Positions 26,772-35,862 are shown, counted from the stretch's first letter. The stretch: DNA of 64,000 nucleotides from DP-19 sp036496285 (GCA_036496285.1 DASXLI010000015.1:40154-104153), one strand, 5' to 3'. The notes: generated by a model not told the origin, from the sequence alone. Made by a program: numbers and translations.

Positions 26772-28052
26772 TCACGGGGTGAAATGCGCTCCCGCGGTCG
26801 CAGAGTCGAGCTGGAACGCGCGCGTCTCCACCGTGAACTTCTTCGGGTTCTGGTGCTGCACCGTGACCCAGGCCTGGGCGCCCGTCGGATTCTCGGTCGG
26901 GTTGGCGCCCGAGCCGGTCGGCGTCGCGTTCAGGTTCAGGAAGAGCCAGCCGCTCTCGAAGGTCACCGGCAAGGTCGGGCCGTTGATCTGCACCCGCTGT
27001 GCCGCCGCGGGGAACGCGTTGGCGACGGCCGGCGTCTCGACCTCCTCCTGCTCGTTGAAGGCCTCGAGACCCTCCTGCGCGAGCGGATACCACGCCGGGG
27101 TGGTGCCGCAGGTGAACGGCGCCTGATTGACCTTCGGATCCCGCCACACGATGGCCGACGTCCCGCCCGGGAAGAGCGGACCCCTCGGGATGTTGATGAA
27201 GCGGGCCGCGAAGGTCGTCGAGAGCGGCTGGCGATTATCAGCCGCGTTCCACCCGACGAGACGCCCGTAGAAGGTGTACTGCCCGGCGACGGTGGTCTCG
27301 GGATCGGTCGGGCTCGCGACGATGTGGACCATCGGGTTGCCGACGCCGAGCTTCGCCTTGCCGTCGATGAAGTAGTAGTCGCCCCAGAGCACGTTCTGGT
27401 CCGTGGCGTCGCCGTTGCCGCCGGTGACGAAGTACCCCGCCTCGCTCGGGAACCTGGTCGTGCAGTTGTTCACGGTGTCGACGGTGACGAAGCCGCGCGC
27501 GACGTTGTCGCCGTGGTCGAGGCCGGCGCACCCGCCGAGGGCGACCGACGACTTGCCGGTGAGCGCGTTCCGCATGTCCGTCACGACCGACCCCGCGAGA
27601 TCGGCCGGCGGCAGCGACGAGTCGCAGCTCGCGAAGTGGATATCCTGCGAGAACTGGCCCTTCGGGCTGACCTGATCCTGGGGATCCTGCGGCCCGGCGC
27701 TGCCGGTCTGTGGCAGATGGCCGTTCAGGACGTCCAGCAGGTTGATCGTCTGCACGTCGAAGCCCGTGAGGTAGATGTTGAACGTCTGCACCGGTACGGC
27801 GAGATCGCTCCACAACGTCACGTGCGCCAGCACGGCGGTCGCCGAGGCGTTGTTGATCTCGAAGAACGTGGTGATGCCCGCCTGCTTACCGCCCGGCGTG
27901 GAGGGCAGGTTCACCTCGAAGTAGGGCAGCAAGAGGGTCGCTGCCGGCGTGTCCGTCACCTGCGTGACCGCCGGCGGCTGCAACTGGGCCGACGCCCCGC
28001 CGCGCAGCAGTACCACGCTCACCAAACCCAGCACTACGGCGATTGTCCGCAT
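26772..28052 (-). CDS. Secreted protein of unknown function (paralogue A)
   Basis: 426 residues with a signal peptide (MRTIAVVLGLVSVVLLRGGASAQ). The ATG at 28052 follows the ribosome site AGGGGGG. I do not recognise the family. The mature protein opens with ATLLLPYFEVNLP and has INNASATAVLAHVTLWSDL, QDIHFASC, CAGLDHGDNVARGFVTVD, TVNNC, QNVLWGDYYF, YTFYGR and RQPLSTTFAARF. Each of these blocks recurs in the gene at 29771-31078, so the two are paralogues. The fold looks beta-rich with conserved cysteines that may form disulfides. It sits 18 bp upstream of the flippase gene, suggesting a surface or matrix role (inference). Confidence 0.75.
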   Translation of the reverse strand: MRTIAVVLGLVSVVLLRGGASAQLQPPAVTQVTDTPAATLLLPYFEVNLPSTPGGKQAGITTFFEINNASATAVLAHVTLWSDLAVPVQTFNIYLTGFDVQTINLLDVLNGHLPQTGSAGPQDPQDQVSPKGQFSQDIHFASCDSSLPPADLAGSVVTDMRNALTGKSSVALGGCAGLDHGDNVARGFVTVDTVNNCTTRFPSEAGYFVTGGNGDATDQNVLWGDYYFIDGKAKLGVGNPMVHIVASPTDPETTVAGQYTFYGRLVGWNAADNRQPLSTTFAARFINIPRGPLFPGGTSAIVWRDPKVNQAPFTCGTTPAWYPLAQEGLEAFNEQEEVETPAVANAFPAAAQRVQINGPTLPVTFESGWLFLNLNATPTGSGANPTENPTGAQAWVTVQHQNPKKFTVETRAFQLDSATAGAHFTP

Positions 28053-28107
28053 GTTCCCCCCTCTGTCGTCCTGCCTCATCCACCACATCCGCACACCCGC
28101 TTCGTCC

Positions 28108-29748
28108 TCACTGCAGCTTCCACGCGGTCAGCCCGCCGGCGCTCGGGCACCGGCTTGCCTCCGAGACGCTCGAGCGCTCCTCCGCGAACGATGCCACCAC
28201 CTCGGCGCGGCCGTCGCCGTCGAGATCGGCGAGGGCCACGTGCGAGCCGGCGCACGAGCCGGGGAACCGCGGGATTGCCCCGGCCTGACGCGCGAGCGCG
28301 CCCCGGCCGTCGCCGGTGAAGACGAGCGTGTCGCCGTCACCGGTGAGCGCCACGAGGTCCGCGTGGCCGTCCCCGTCGAGATCCCCCATCGCCAGCGCCG
28401 GGATGCCGGTGCGGCCCGCCTCGGCGTAGAGCGCCCGCCGCTCCCATGCGCCTCCGGCACGCGGGAAGAGGACGTCGATCGCCGTCCGCCAGTCGCCGTT
28501 CTCGTAGGCGAGATAGCCGACGGCGAGATCGGCCTTGCCGTCGCCGTCGAGGTCGCCCGCGGCGACCCCGCCGACGTACGCGGGCGGCAGCGGGACGTCG
28601 GTCGGCGCCCAGCCCCCGTCGCCGATGTTGATGTTCACCAGGTCGCGCCGGCCGAGCATGCCGGAGCCGGTCGCGAAGTCGAGGCGGCCATCGCCGTCGA
28701 AGTCGCCGACGGCGACCGCGGAGCCGAAGATCGGCTTCGGCCCTTCGCGCCGCTCCCAACGCACGCCCGAGGATCCGGATCCGCCCTGCGCGTCGCGATC
28801 GATCCGCACATTGCGATACACGACCATGCGGTCCGCCGACGGCCCCGCCGCTCCGCCGCGCATCATCGCGAGCCGCGGCCCTTCCCCGAGCGCCAGGATG
28901 TCGGGCCGCCCGTCACCGTCGAAGTCGGCGAGCACGATCGCGTGCGACGTGAAGCCCGCGTCCTTCGAGTCCGCCGCGAAGTCGAGCCCCGCGCCGGCAT
29001 CGGTGAATCCGCCCTGCCCGTCGCCCAGCAGCGCGACGAGACCGTGCAGATGCATCGCCAGCACGACGTCCGTGTGGCCGTCGCCGTTCAGGTCGGCGGC
29101 TTGCGCGTCGCCGTAGTCGTAGAGCCGTGGCGGGAAGCGCGCGTCCGACCAACGGTGCCACGTACCGCGCCCGTCACCGAGGAGCACCACGGGAGCTCCG
29201 AGGGTCTTCCGTGCCGGCCCGTGCACGATGTCGGGATGGCCGTCGCCGTTCAGGTCGGCGACGCCGAAGCCGTCGCGCCACTGTCCCGACGTCGGCAGAC
29301 CGGCCGCGAATGAGCGGAAGTGCAGACGGCGCTCGACCCGCGTACGCGGCTTCGGCTCGGACGGCTCGTGCTTCTTTTCGGATGCCGAGCTCTTCGTGGC
29401 GGCAGGCTGGGCAGGCTTCGCTCGCGCCGCGTAGCGCTTCACCTGATACGCGTCGTGGTCCTCCGCCACGACCTCGAGCGGCACGCCCCACGGCCCGCGG
29501 ACGGTGCGGTCGTCGATGCGCACCGCCTGCGACTTCGGCACCCGCTCGATCGTGTACGGCGCATCGACGGCCGGCGCCGCCGCGCGCGACACCGTCGGCG
29601 GCTGCTGCGCGTCTTCCTGCGCCGCGTGCACCGCCGCCGCGACGGGCGCCGCCGAACGGGCGCACGCCGGCATGAGGCTCATCGCGCCCATCACACCCGA
29701 GGCAGCGAGCGCACCGACGGCACGGACACGTCTGGACGCAAACGCCAT
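28108..29748 (-). CDS. FG-GAP/VCBS repeat protein, probable lipoprotein
   Basis: 546 residues. The N-terminus has an export signal ending MSLMPAC, a plausible though imperfect lipobox, then ~120 residues of Ala/Pro/Lys-rich linker. From about residue 155 come at least seven FG-GAP/VCBS repeats, each with a calcium loop of the D-x-D/N-x-D-G type, e.g. VADLNGDGHPDIV, AADLNGDGHTDVV, LADFDGDGRPDIL, VGDFDGDGRLDFA, AGDLDGDGKADLA, MGDLDGDGHADLV and LADLDGDGRAEVV. This predicts a seven-bladed, calcium-binding, integrin-alpha-like propeller at the cell surface. It lies between the two paralogous secreted proteins, at 55 and 22 bp. Confidence 0.83.
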   Translation of the reverse strand: MAFASRRVRAVGALAASGVMGAMSLMPACARSAAPVAAAVHAAQEDAQQPPTVSRAAAPAVDAPYTIERVPKSQAVRIDDRTVRGPWGVPLEVVAEDHDAYQVKRYAARAKPAQPAATKSSASEKKHEPSEPKPRTRVERRLHFRSFAAGLPTSGQWRDGFGVADLNGDGHPDIVHGPARKTLGAPVVLLGDGRGTWHRWSDARFPPRLYDYGDAQAADLNGDGHTDVVLAMHLHGLVALLGDGQGGFTDAGAGLDFAADSKDAGFTSHAIVLADFDGDGRPDILALGEGPRLAMMRGGAAGPSADRMVVYRNVRIDRDAQGGSGSSGVRWERREGPKPIFGSAVAVGDFDGDGRLDFATGSGMLGRRDLVNINIGDGGWAPTDVPLPPAYVGGVAAGDLDGDGKADLAVGYLAYENGDWRTAIDVLFPRAGGAWERRALYAEAGRTGIPALAMGDLDGDGHADLVALTGDGDTLVFTGDGRGALARQAGAIPRFPGSCAGSHVALADLDGDGRAEVVASFAEERSSVSEASRCPSAGGLTAWKLQ

Positions 29749-29770
29749 GGGCCCCTGTCCGCTCCCGCCA

Positions 29771-31078
29771 TCAGAACCCCGGGCCGAAGTGGAGCGCGTT
29801 CTCGGCGCTGTCGAGCTGGATCGCGCGGTAGCCGATGCTGTACCGGCCCTTGGCGTCGTACGTTGCCGTCACCCACGCTTGCGCCGCCGCCGGATCCTCG
29901 GGCGGTACGGGTCCGGCCGGCGCGACGGTCGTGTTCAGATTGAGGTAGACCCACCCGGACTCGAACGGCACGGGAAAGGCGGCGCTCCCGACCACGACCC
30001 GCTGCGCCTCGGCCGGAAACGGCGCGAACGCAGGGATGGGCGGCTGCGGCGCCAGCGGGATGCTCATCGGCACCTCGGGGTGCTCCTGCTCGTCGAAGAT
30101 GGTTGCGCCTTCCTGGCCGAGCGGGAACCACGGCGGCTTGAGCGCGCAAGGGAACGGTCCCTGATTGACCTTCGAGTCGCGCCAGACGATCAGCGAGCTT
30201 CCGGTCGGGAAGGTCGCCGTCTTGCTCTTGCTCGGGGCGACGAAGCGCGCGGCAAAGTTCGTCGACAGCGGCTGGCGGTGATCGATCGCGGTGAACGCGT
30301 CGTACCTTCCGTAGAACGTGTAGTTGCCGGGAACGTTGACCTCGGGATCGCTGAAGTCCGCGCGAACCGAGACCAGCGAGCTCGCCTTCCCCGTCTTCCC
30401 CTTGGTGTCGATGTAGAAGTAGTCGCCCCAGAGCACGTTCTGGAAGGTGAGGTCGGAGGTGATGTAGCCCGGGTCGCTGTGGAAGCGCAGCGTGCAGTTG
30501 TTCACCGTGTCGACGGTGACATAACCGCGGGCGATCCGGTCCCGGTGATCGAGGCCGGCGCAGAGGCCCAGGAAGAAATCGGAGGGCTGGCCGGTCAACG
30601 CGTCCTGCACGTGCGCGATGTAATCGTTCGGCATCTGCGTGAACGGCAGCTGACCGGTGCAGCTCGCGAAGTTGATGTCCTGCGACTTCGACCCGTGCTT
30701 GCTGATCATGTCGCCCGGATCCTGCCCGGCGCTCGCCGTGGCGGGCAGCGTTCCGGTGAGGAGCTGGCCGAGGTCGATCGTCTGCATGTCGTAGCCGGTC
30801 AGGTAGACGTTGAACGCCAGGACCGGCACCGAGAGGTCGCTCCAGATCGTGACGTGCGCGAGGATCGCCGTCGCCGAGGCGTTGTTGATCGCGAAGAGCG
30901 TGTCGACGCCCTTCGTCTTGCCCGTCAGCCCCTTCGGGAGCGCCACCTCGAAGTACGGCAGGAGCAAGGTCGCCCCGGGCTGGTCGGCAATGGGCGTTTG
31001 TGCCGCACGCGCCGACGTCGGCTGGAAAGCTACACAGCCGAGGAGCACCAGACAGAGAACCGCGCCGATCTTCCGCAT
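29771..31078 (-). CDS. Secreted protein of unknown function (paralogue B)
   Basis: 435 residues with a signal peptide (MRKIGAVLCLVLLGC, cleavage near SARAAQ). The cysteine in the hydrophobic stretch is not in a convincing lipobox. It shares nearly every block of paralogue A: ATLLLPYFEV, INNASATAILAHVTIWSDL, QDINFASC, LCAGLDHRDRIARGYVTVD, TVNNC, QNVLWGDYFY, YTFYGR, RQPLSTNFAARF, VWRDSKVNQ and a C-terminal IQLDSAENALHF. Both genes have near-identical ribosome regions (GAGGGGGGA). It is the first gene of the minus-strand run behind the promoter at 31137-31165. Function unknown; no enzyme motif visible. Confidence 0.75.
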   Translation of the reverse strand: MRKIGAVLCLVLLGCVAFQPTSARAAQTPIADQPGATLLLPYFEVALPKGLTGKTKGVDTLFAINNASATAILAHVTIWSDLSVPVLAFNVYLTGYDMQTIDLGQLLTGTLPATASAGQDPGDMISKHGSKSQDINFASCTGQLPFTQMPNDYIAHVQDALTGQPSDFFLGLCAGLDHRDRIARGYVTVDTVNNCTLRFHSDPGYITSDLTFQNVLWGDYFYIDTKGKTGKASSLVSVRADFSDPEVNVPGNYTFYGRYDAFTAIDHRQPLSTNFAARFVAPSKSKTATFPTGSSLIVWRDSKVNQGPFPCALKPPWFPLGQEGATIFDEQEHPEVPMSIPLAPQPPIPAFAPFPAEAQRVVVGSAAFPVPFESGWVYLNLNTTVAPAGPVPPEDPAAAQAWVTATYDAKGRYSIGYRAIQLDSAENALHFGPGF

Positions 31079-31136
31079 GTCATCCCCCCCTCATCCACTC
31101 CACAACGTCCATCAAACTGCGGAGCTACGCCGTCAG

Positions 31137-31165
31137 ACCATCGCCCACGCTTCGCGGATTGTCAA
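31137..31165 (-). promoter_or_regulatory. Promoter of the secreted-protein/polysaccharide run
   Basis: On the minus strand a perfect -35 box TTGACA (31165-31160), a 17-bp spacer and GATGGT (31142-31137), which matches the -10 consensus at three of six bases. Initiation near 31130 would give a ~50-nt leader before the ATG at 31078. Confidence 0.5.
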
Positions 31166-31173
31166 TCGCAAAC

Positions 31174-31770
31174 TCACATGTCGCGCCGGCCGTCGAGCGC
31201 ACGGCCGAGCGTGACGACGTCGGCGTACTCGACGTCGCCGCCCATCGGGATACCGTGCGCGATGCGCGTGACGCGCACGCCGAGCGGCTTGATCAGCTTC
31301 GCGAGATAGAGCGCCGTCGCCTCGCCCTCGACCGTCGGATTGGTCGCGAGGATCACCTCGCGCACCGTGTCGCCGCGCAGGCGCGCCAGCAGGCCGCCGA
31401 TCTTCAGATCTTCGGGGCCGACGCCGTCCAGCGGCGAGAGCGCGCCCTGCAGCACGTGATAGCGCCCGCGGAAGCCCTTCGAGCGCTCGATCGCGATCAG
31501 ATCCGCCGGCTCCTCGACGACGCAGATCGAGTCGTCCGAGCGCTCGGTCGTCGCGCAGATGGGGCACGGGTCGGTCTCGGTGAGGCCGTTGCAGGTCGAG
31601 CAGAGCCGGGTCTGCTCCTTCAAGTCGACGAGCGCCGCGGCGAGCCCGTCCGCCAGCGAGCGATCGGCGCGCAGGACGTAGAACGCGAGCCGTGCTGCCG
31701 TCTTTTCGCCGATCCCCGGAAGCTTCGACAGCTCCTGGATCAGCCGCGTCATCGATGGAGTGTAGGCCAT
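31174..31770 (-). CDS. recR: Recombination protein RecR
   Basis: 198 residues, the normal RecR length. The helix-hairpin-helix LIQELSKLPGIGEKTAARLAF is at the N-terminus, the four-cysteine zinc finger CSTCNGLTETDPCPIC is at residues ~57-72, and the Toprim domain (VVEEPADLIAIE to LATNPTVEGEATALYL, ending RIAHGIPMGGDVEYAD) is complete. RecR works with RecF and RecO to load RecA at gaps. It lies 12 bp behind ybaB/ebfC, the classic dnaX-ybaB-recR order. Confidence 0.97.
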   Translation of the reverse strand: MAYTPSMTRLIQELSKLPGIGEKTAARLAFYVLRADRSLADGLAAALVDLKEQTRLCSTCNGLTETDPCPICATTERSDDSICVVEEPADLIAIERSKGFRGRYHVLQGALSPLDGVGPEDLKIGGLLARLRGDTVREVILATNPTVEGEATALYLAKLIKPLGVRVTRIAHGIPMGGDVEYADVVTLGRALDGRRDM

Positions 31771-31782
31771 CCGCCTCCGTCC

Positions 31783-32097
31783 TCACCCGAGGCCGGGGAT
31801 CTTGAGTCCCCCGGTCAGCTTGGTCATCTCCTCCGCCACCATCTTCTGGGCGTTGCGAATGCCCTCGTTCACGGCGGCGAGCACCAGGTCCTGCACCAGC
31901 TCCGCATCCTCGCGCAGCACCGCGGGGTCGAGCGTCACCGAAAGCAGCTCGTGCTTGCCGTTCACGACGACGCGCACCATGCCACCGCCGGCCGACGCCT
32001 CGACCGTCCGCTTGGCTACCGTGTCCTGCACCTGCGACAGACGCTCCTGGATCTGCTGCGCCTGCTTCATGATGTCGCCTAGATCTCCGAGACTCAT
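31783..32097 (-). CDS. ybaB: YbaB/EbfC nucleoid-associated protein
   Basis: 104 residues starting MSLGDLGDIMKQAQQIQERL, followed by VEASAGGGMVRVVVNGKHELLSVTLDP and a helical C-terminus, the whole YbaB/EbfC signature. It is a dimeric DNA-binding nucleoid protein. Its ATG overlaps the dnaX stop codon (ATGA), and recR follows 12 bp downstream. Confidence 0.95.
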   Translation of the reverse strand: MSLGDLGDIMKQAQQIQERLSQVQDTVAKRTVEASAGGGMVRVVVNGKHELLSVTLDPAVLREDAELVQDLVLAAVNEGIRNAQKMVAEEMTKLTGGLKIPGLG

Positions 32098-33800
32098 GGC
32101 TCTCCTCCACGGCTGCGCGGCCGAACGTCGGTGATCTCGCCGCCCAGGATCTCCACGGCCGACTTGACCGTCTGGCTCGCGCGCGCACGATCGGTGAGCT
32201 CACGCGTGCGTGCCGCCGCCGTGACGGGCGGCGCCGACGCCGCGGCGCGCACGACGCTCAGCTCGACCCGGCGCGGTCCGCCATAGGCCTGCGCGGCGAT
32301 CTCGGTGAGCTGCGCCAGCTCGCTGCGCAGCGCCCGCTCGGCGAGCTCGGTGGCAAGGCCGATGTGGACGTGGTGCGCGCTCTCCTCGAGCGGGCGGCTG
32401 TCGAGGAGCGACATGCGGAGGCTCACTTTGCTCTGCGCCGCGGCGAGAAACGCCGTCCATCCGGTACCCGACGCCGACACGGCCGAGGGCGGCGCCGTGG
32501 CGGGCCGCGGTGCGGCGGCGGGCGGCGGCGCCGCGCTCGCAGACGTCTCGGCACGCGCGGGCGCCGGAGCGCCCGGCGGCGTCCGCGCCGGCGCCGCGGA
32601 GCGACTCCGTGGGTCGGGCCCGCGCCCGGCCGGCGGCTCGCCGCCGCCGCCCGCCAACCGGCGCTCCATCTCCTCGAGCCGCCCGAGCAGGTCCTCGACC
32701 GGCGGCGCGTCCGGCATCGTCGCCATCTTCACCAGGGTCATCTCCAGCACGAGCTTCGGCACCGCCGATTTCCGCACCTCCTCCGTCCCCGCCTGCGCGA
32801 CGCGGAAGAGCCGCTGCAGATCGTCCGAGGTCCGGAGCTTCGCTTGCCGCATCGTCTCCGTCACCTCGTGGTCGGGGAGATCGGCGAGCATGGTGGCGTC
32901 ACCGAAGAGCGCCGCGACCGTCAGGTTGCGGAGCTGCTGCACGAGATCGCGGCAGAAGCGCGGCACCTCGTAGCCGTAGCGGTAGAGCTCGTCGACCGCG
33001 CGCAAGCAGGGCCCCGGATCGCGGGTGAGGATCGCCTCGGTCACCTTGTGGAGGACGGTGCGGTCGGCGACGCCGAGCGCGCTCTGCACGTCGGCCTCGG
33101 CGAGCGCCTTGCCGCTGAAGACGATCGCCTGATCGAGGAGCGACTGCGCATCGCGCATGCTGCCGTCGGCCTCACGCGCGATGGCGAAGAGCGCGCCGTC
33201 CGTGGCCTTGATACCCTCCTCCGTGACGATCCGGCGCAGGCGCTCGAGCAGGTCGGGGATGCCGATGCGCTTGAACTCGTAGCGCTGGCAGCGTGACACG
33301 ACCGTCTGCGGCAGCTTGTGCACCTCGGTGGTCGCGAAGATGAACTTCACGTGCTCCGGCGGCTCCTCGAGCGTCTTCAACAGCGCGTTGAAGGCCGCTG
33401 TCGAGAGCATGTGCACCTCGTCGATGATGTAGACCTTCAAGCGCGCCGCTGCCGGGCGGTAGCGGACGTTCTCGTTCAGCTCGCGGATGTTCTCGACGCC
33501 GGTGTTCGAGGCGCCGTCGATCTCGACGACGTCGAGCGCGCCGCCGGCGGCGATCTCGGTGCAGCTGGCGCAGCGCTCGCAGGGCTCGGCCGTCGGGCCC
33601 TCGGCGCAGTTCAGCGCCTTCGCGAGCAGCCGGGCGACCGTCGTCTTGCCGACCCCGCGCGGCCCGGAGAAGAGGAAGGCGTGCGCGATGCGCTTCTGCG
33701 CGATGGCGTTCCGCAGCGTCGTGGTGACGTGCTCCTGTCCCACGACGTCCTCGAAGCGCTGCGGCCGCCACTTGCGCGCCAGAACCTGGTACTGTGCCAT
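32094..33800 (-). CDS. dnaX: DNA polymerase III subunit gamma/tau
   Basis: 568 residues from the ATG at 33800 (MAQYQVLARKWRPQRFEDVVGQ). The clamp-loader ATPase has Walker A GPRGVGKTT, a zinc module with CERCASC, the Walker B region IIDEVHMLS and the SRC-containing sensor VSRCQRYEFKRI. Domain III follows, then a Pro/Ala-rich linker (residues ~380-450) and a tau-like C-terminal domain. I saw no obvious A-rich slippery site for a shorter gamma form. The small SRP RNA gene lies upstream on the same strand. Confidence 0.96.
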   Translation of the reverse strand: MAQYQVLARKWRPQRFEDVVGQEHVTTTLRNAIAQKRIAHAFLFSGPRGVGKTTVARLLAKALNCAEGPTAEPCERCASCTEIAAGGALDVVEIDGASNTGVENIRELNENVRYRPAAARLKVYIIDEVHMLSTAAFNALLKTLEEPPEHVKFIFATTEVHKLPQTVVSRCQRYEFKRIGIPDLLERLRRIVTEEGIKATDGALFAIAREADGSMRDAQSLLDQAIVFSGKALAEADVQSALGVADRTVLHKVTEAILTRDPGPCLRAVDELYRYGYEVPRFCRDLVQQLRNLTVAALFGDATMLADLPDHEVTETMRQAKLRTSDDLQRLFRVAQAGTEEVRKSAVPKLVLEMTLVKMATMPDAPPVEDLLGRLEEMERRLAGGGGEPPAGRGPDPRSRSAAPARTPPGAPAPARAETSASAAPPPAAAPRPATAPPSAVSASGTGWTAFLAAAQSKVSLRMSLLDSRPLEESAHHVHIGLATELAERALRSELAQLTEIAAQAYGGPRRVELSVVRAAASAPPVTAAARTRELTDRARASQTVKSAVEILGGEITDVRPRSRGGEP

Positions 33801-33849
33801 TACGCCGTGTCCACTCCGTCGTCCCCGTCGTCGCATTGTGCGTCCGCTC

Positions 33850-33960
<111 letters not shown>

Positions 33961-34047
33961 GGAACGGACGCTGCCGTTTGCGGGAACGTCCTCTGCATAG
34001 CATGCTCCTTCCCGCGGGCGCCAGCCAACGGCGCCCGCGACGCGCGC

Positions 34048-34665
34048 ATGGACATCGACTGCAGCGGCATCGTCATTGCGGGCGGACGCTCGCGACGCAT
34101 GGGACGTCCGAAGGCGGCGCTGCCGCTCGGCGGCACGTCGATGCTCCAGTACGTGGCGGCGCGTCTCGCGCCGCTCGTCGGCGAGCTCGTGGTCGTCGCC
34201 GCCGCCGAGCAGGAGGTGCCCATCGTGAACATGACGGGCGCGCGCGTCGTCCGCGACCGCGTCCGCGACGAGGGGCCACTGCCGGCGCTCGCGCTCGGGC
34301 TCGGCGCGATCGCAACGCCGTGGGCGATCGTGCTCGGCTGCGACACGCCGTTCGTACGCCGCGCCGTGCTCCGCCTCCTCCTCGACGCGCGCGGCGCGTC
34401 GGCCGGCGTCGTGCCGAGCTGGGACGGGCGCCTCCAGCCGCTGGTGGCGTGCTATCGCCGCGAGCTCGCGCCGGAGATCGACGCGCTCGTCGCGCGCGGC
34501 GAGCGGCGCATGCGGGCCGTCGCCGAGCTTCCCGGCGTCCGGATCGTCGACGCCGAGCGGCTCGCCCCGCTCGATCCCGCCGGCTGGAGCTTCCGCAGCC
34601 TGAACACCCCGGAGGCCTACGCCGACGCGCTCCGCCGTTTTGCCGAGGCGGCGGCCGACGCCTAA
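34048..34665 (+). CDS. mobA: Molybdenum cofactor guanylyltransferase MobA
   Basis: 205 residues. The nucleotidyltransferase signature IVIAGGRSRRMGRPKAALPL opens the protein; the metal-binding aspartate is in LGCDTPFV near residue 100, and the C-terminus ends with FRSLNTPEAYADAL, typical of MobA. It attaches GMP to molybdopterin to make the guanine dinucleotide cofactor used by enzymes such as the FdhF/YdeP-type protein two genes downstream. A 14-bp hairpin (34666-34679) lies just after the stop. Confidence 0.93.
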   Translation: MDIDCSGIVIAGGRSRRMGRPKAALPLGGTSMLQYVAARLAPLVGELVVVAAAEQEVPIVNMTGARVVRDRVRDEGPLPALALGLGAIATPWAIVLGCDTPFVRRAVLRLLLDARGASAGVVPSWDGRLQPLVACYRRELAPEIDALVARGERRMRAVAELPGVRIVDAERLAPLDPAGWSFRSLNTPEAYADALRRFAEAAADA

Positions 34666-34737
34666 CGGCCGCGCGGCCGGCGGGGGACGCTGCGGCGGCA
34701 GCGGACGAATCCTCGGCGCCTCTGCTATCGTCGCGTC

Positions 34738-35862
34738 GTGAGCAGGCCCGTCCCCGAGCCGAGCGGCGCCCCTACCGTCGTGCGCGAGCCCGTGCGCGCG
34801 ACCGGCATGGAGGTCGAGATCGCGCGCGCCGCGGCCGGCACGACGACGACGGCGCGCGACGTCGTCGCGGTCGAGGAGCCCCTCGAGATCCGCCTGAACG
34901 GCTGGCGCTGGCTCGTCACCATGCGCACGCCGGGCGACGACGGCGACCTGATCGTCGGCCTGCTCGGGAGCGAGGGCGTGATCACGCGCGCGGCCGACGT
35001 CGAGACGGTCGTCTTCACGCGCCACCCGGAGGAGCCGGACCTGGCGAACGTCGCCGACGTGCATCTGCGCCACCCGATCGACGACGTGCGCGCACGCCTG
35101 GCGCGCCATCAGACCACCGCGGTCACGAGCTGTGGGCTCTGCGGCAAGAGCGCCGTCGAGGCGCTGCTGACCGACCGCCCCCCGCTGCCGCCCGGCCCGC
35201 TGCTCGACGCGGCCGTGCTCGCGCGGGTGCCGGACCTGCTCGCGGGCGCGCAGCCGGCCTTCCGCGCCACCGGCGGGCTGCACGCGGCGGCGCTGCTCGA
35301 CGGCGCGGGCACGCTGCTCGTCGCCCGCGAGGACGTCGGGCGCCACAACGCCGTCGACAAGGCGCTCGGCTGGCGCCTCCGCGCCCACGATACGTCGGCG
35401 CTGGTGCTGGTCGTGAGCGGACGGGCGAGCTTCGAGATCGTGCAGAAGGCGCACGCCGCCGCGGTGCCGGTCGTCGCCGCCGTGTCGGCGCCGTCGAGCC
35501 TGGCGGTGACCCTGGCGCGCGACGCCAACCTCACGCTCGCCGGCTTCGTGCGCGACGGCGGCTACAACGTGTACGCGGGCGCGGAGCGCGTGCGCCCCGC
35601 GGAGCCGGTCCCTGCGTCGCGCGTGCCGACGGAGCACGACGAGCCGCTCTGGTTCATCCCGCCGGAGGTGCGCCGCGCGCTCGACGCCGTCGCGCGCAAG
35701 ATCTCGCTCGACGACTGGCGCGCGCTGACCCTCGCCGAGCGCGAGCGGCTGGTCGCGCTCGGCGACGGCCCGCCGCAGCCGTTCCTCGACGCGCTGACGG
35801 CGGCGGTTCTCGCACGCACCGGGCGTCCGCCGCGTACGCTCGCAGCGAAAGCGGCCCCGTGA
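34738..35862 (+). CDS. fdhD: Formate dehydrogenase sulfurtransferase FdhD with C-terminal extension
   Basis: 374 residues; FdhD is usually about 270-280. The FdhD part covers residues ~20-285 and has the catalytic loop CGLCGKSAVEAL (C132, C135) and the end motif LARDANLTLAGFVRDGGYNVYAG. FdhD transfers sulfur to the molybdenum cofactor for formate dehydrogenases. About 90 extra residues follow, with PLWFIPPEVRRALDAVARK and ISLDDWRALTLAERERL, which resemble the small 'nitrate reductase associated protein' domain (tentative). It starts at a GTG, and its stop overlaps the start of the oxidoreductase gene (GTGA), so the two are coupled. Confidence 0.92.
   Translation: MSRPVPEPSGAPTVVREPVRATGMEVEIARAAAGTTTTARDVVAVEEPLEIRLNGWRWLVTMRTPGDDGDLIVGLLGSEGVITRAADVETVVFTRHPEEPDLANVADVHLRHPIDDVRARLARHQTTAVTSCGLCGKSAVEALLTDRPPLPPGPLLDAAVLARVPDLLAGAQPAFRATGGLHAAALLDGAGTLLVAREDVGRHNAVDKALGWRLRAHDTSALVLVVSGRASFEIVQKAHAAAVPVVAAVSAPSSLAVTLARDANLTLAGFVRDGGYNVYAGAERVRPAEPVPASRVPTEHDEPLWFIPPEVRRALDAVARKISLDDWRALTLAERERLVALGDGPPQPFLDALTAAVLARTGRPPRTLAAKAAP

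Noticed and set aside
25110..28319. 1069-codon open frame opposite the glycosyltransferase, flippase and secreted-protein genes
   Set aside because: It crosses three supported genes and their gaps; composition is typical of antisense frames.
34666..34679. CGGCCG-CG-CGGCCG palindrome after mobA as a terminator
   Set aside because: A two-base loop, no T-run, and such GC palindromes are common here; support is too weak for a feature.
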